From: Utricularia gibba
Lineage: Eukaryota; Streptophyta; Magnoliopsida; Lamiales; Lentibulariaceae
NCBI GenBank assembly: GCA_002189035.1
Contig: NEEC01000413.1
Location: forward strand, 1 to 36,270
Direction of reading: 5' to 3'
DNA: 36,270 nt
In this document: piece by piece, positions 36,039 through 36,270 of the stretch
How positions within the stretch are numbered: position 1 is the first letter of the stretch
How the letters are laid out: each line of letters starts with the position of its first letter
Made by a program: the position numbers and the translations under genes
The notes under the pieces: model-generated
The model's database searches: none
What the model was told of the DNA's origin: nothing
What the model saw: the letters and a program-made list of their open reading frames with translations, nothing else

Positions 36039-36270
36039 ATGCATCCTCGGACGAAGAAGCTTTCAACACGGAAGCTGACCGGCACGGAAAGGGGTTCGAA
36101 ACGGTATGCCGGGCGCAGCGTGACTCATCACGGTTTTCAGGATATGGCCGAAATACCGAACGGTGTGCGAGGCCACCATGAGGCTGCGGTAGGGACACAC
36201 CCAGAGCTTGTTCAGAGATCGCCTCGAAAACCCATACTTCACGTCATCCAATAAAACGCAGATGTTTTGC
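36039..36270 (+). repeat. Partial satellite monomer cut by the window edge
   Basis: This is the first 232 bases of a right-domain monomer, ending within ATGTTTTGC. It carries GGGG, TTTT, GATATGGCC, CTGCGGTAGGG and CATCC. The array continues past the right edge. Confidence 0.95.

Larger units (their letters stand above)
1..36270 (+). repeat. Satellite DNA array, ~342-bp monomer, about 106 copies, head to tail
   Basis: The same unit recurs from first to last base. The motif ATGCATCCTCGG, or a form with one G lost at 19490 and 31554, occurs 106 times on the + strand, first at 129 and last at 36039. That gives 105 full periods averaging 342.0 bp (range 324-349). Every copy has the same orientation; I saw no inversion and no foreign insertion. 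Differences between copies are mainly indels of 1-6 bases, with few substitutions. The family is not recognised. Satellites of this length and array size are known from eukaryotic heterochromatin, and about 342 bp is close to two nucleosome repeats, but centromeric function cannot be read from the sequence. No gene is supported anywhere in the window. Confidence 0.98.
20514..36270 (+). repeat. Right satellite domain: 45 homogeneous monomers plus a partial one, mean 345.0 bp
   Basis: Monomers start at 20514, 20860, 21204, 21551, 21898, 22244, 22587, 22936, 23282, 23627, 23973, 24318, 24664, 25011, 25359, 25705, 26051, 26395, 26742, 27085, 27430, 27771, 28113, 28458, 28799, 29145, 29491, 29834, 30180, 30523, 30863, 31208, 31554, 31897, 32242, 32591, 32933, 33275, 33621, 33964, 34310, 34656, 35002, 35345, 35692 and 36039. 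Lengths run from 340 to 349 bp, with 346 the commonest. All but three copies carry GATATGGCC in the variable segment; those at 20860 and 22244 read GATATCCG, and the one at 26742 is one base shorter. AAAGGGGTTC is present in every copy after the first, and CGGTTTTCAGG and CATCCAATAAAA dominate. The shift in several linked markers at one place supports recent local expansion or homogenisation. Confidence 0.9.
34310..36270 (+). repeat. Short run with alternating (dimer-like) monomer variants
   Basis: The copies starting at 34310, 35002 and 35692 read CTGCGGGTAGGG, while those at 34656, 35345 and 36039 read CTGCGGTAGGG. The regular alternation over six monomers suggests a ~692-bp dimer unit. Other variant sites, such as GCTTTG at the end of the 35345 copy and CACACCAG in the 35002 copy, do not follow the two-copy rhythm, so this is weak. 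From 33621 on, all copies also end in AAGATAAGG, and from 34656 on all scorable copies read CAAGGCG. Confidence 0.4.

Noticed and set aside
36094-36113. CENP-B box-like sequence around TTCGAAACGGTATGCCGGG
   Set aside because: It has TTCG and CGGG, but their spacing is four bases too long for the NTTCGNNNNANNCGGGN consensus. On the other strand, TTCGTCCGAGG fits only the first half of the box. Neither is a valid match.
1-36270. CRISPR array
   Set aside because: The repeated unit is ~342 bp with no unique spacers between short repeats, and there are no cas genes.
1-36270. rDNA intergenic spacer subrepeats
   Set aside because: No rRNA gene sequence appears in 36 kb, and the array is longer than ordinary spacer subrepeat blocks. 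It cannot be formally excluded beyond the window edges.
1-36270. Regular higher-order repeat organisation throughout
   Set aside because: Variant combinations recur at 2, 4, 8, 14 and 23 monomers without one consistent period. Only local traces are reported.
1-36270. Transposon, telomeric repeat or viral insertion
   Set aside because: No break in the monomer periodicity larger than about 20 bp was found, and no terminal repeats, TTAGGG-type runs or recognisable protein domains are present.

Overview
The whole 36,270-base window lies inside one tandem satellite DNA array. A single monomer family of about 342-346 bp repeats head to tail on one strand. Using the ATGCATCCTCGG motif as a phase marker, I count 106 motif occurrences. 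They define 105 complete monomers plus a partial copy at each edge. No unique flanking sequence, transposon, rRNA or tRNA gene, CRISPR array or convincing protein-coding gene interrupts it. Both edges fall inside the array, so its true length is unknown.

Organism: an uninterrupted array of this size and monomer length points to a eukaryotic chromosome, most likely constitutive heterochromatin (pericentromeric, centromeric or subtelomeric). I do not recognise the monomer and cannot name a species or lineage. By hand count, a reference monomer (35692-36038) is about 53% G+C with 33 CpGs. Its observed/expected CpG ratio is about 1.3, so there is no sign of methylation-driven CpG decay. That suggests either little germline CpG methylation or recent amplification.

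Layout: two sequence domains meet near position 20,514. The left domain (129-20513, 60 monomers) is heterogeneous. Its mean period is 339.8 bp (range 324-346), with many small deletions and mostly a 'GATATCG' type variable segment. The right domain (20514-36270, 45 complete monomers plus a partial one) is homogeneous. Its mean period is 345.0 bp (range 340-349), and nearly all copies carry a 'GATATGGCC' type segment with linked markers (GGGG, TTTT, CATCC). This looks like an older array portion joined to a more recently homogenised one.

Within a monomer, most variation falls in a ~33-bp segment and a few short runs. An ~82-bp block containing an imperfect dyad is close to invariant. Each monomer also carries short matches to transcription signals: a Pol III B-box consensus, a T4 run, AATAAA and, in some copies, TATAAGG. 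These are candidates only, because chance matches are expected at this length. Open frames on both strands are by-products of a period near 345 (3 x 115) and should not be annotated as proteins.
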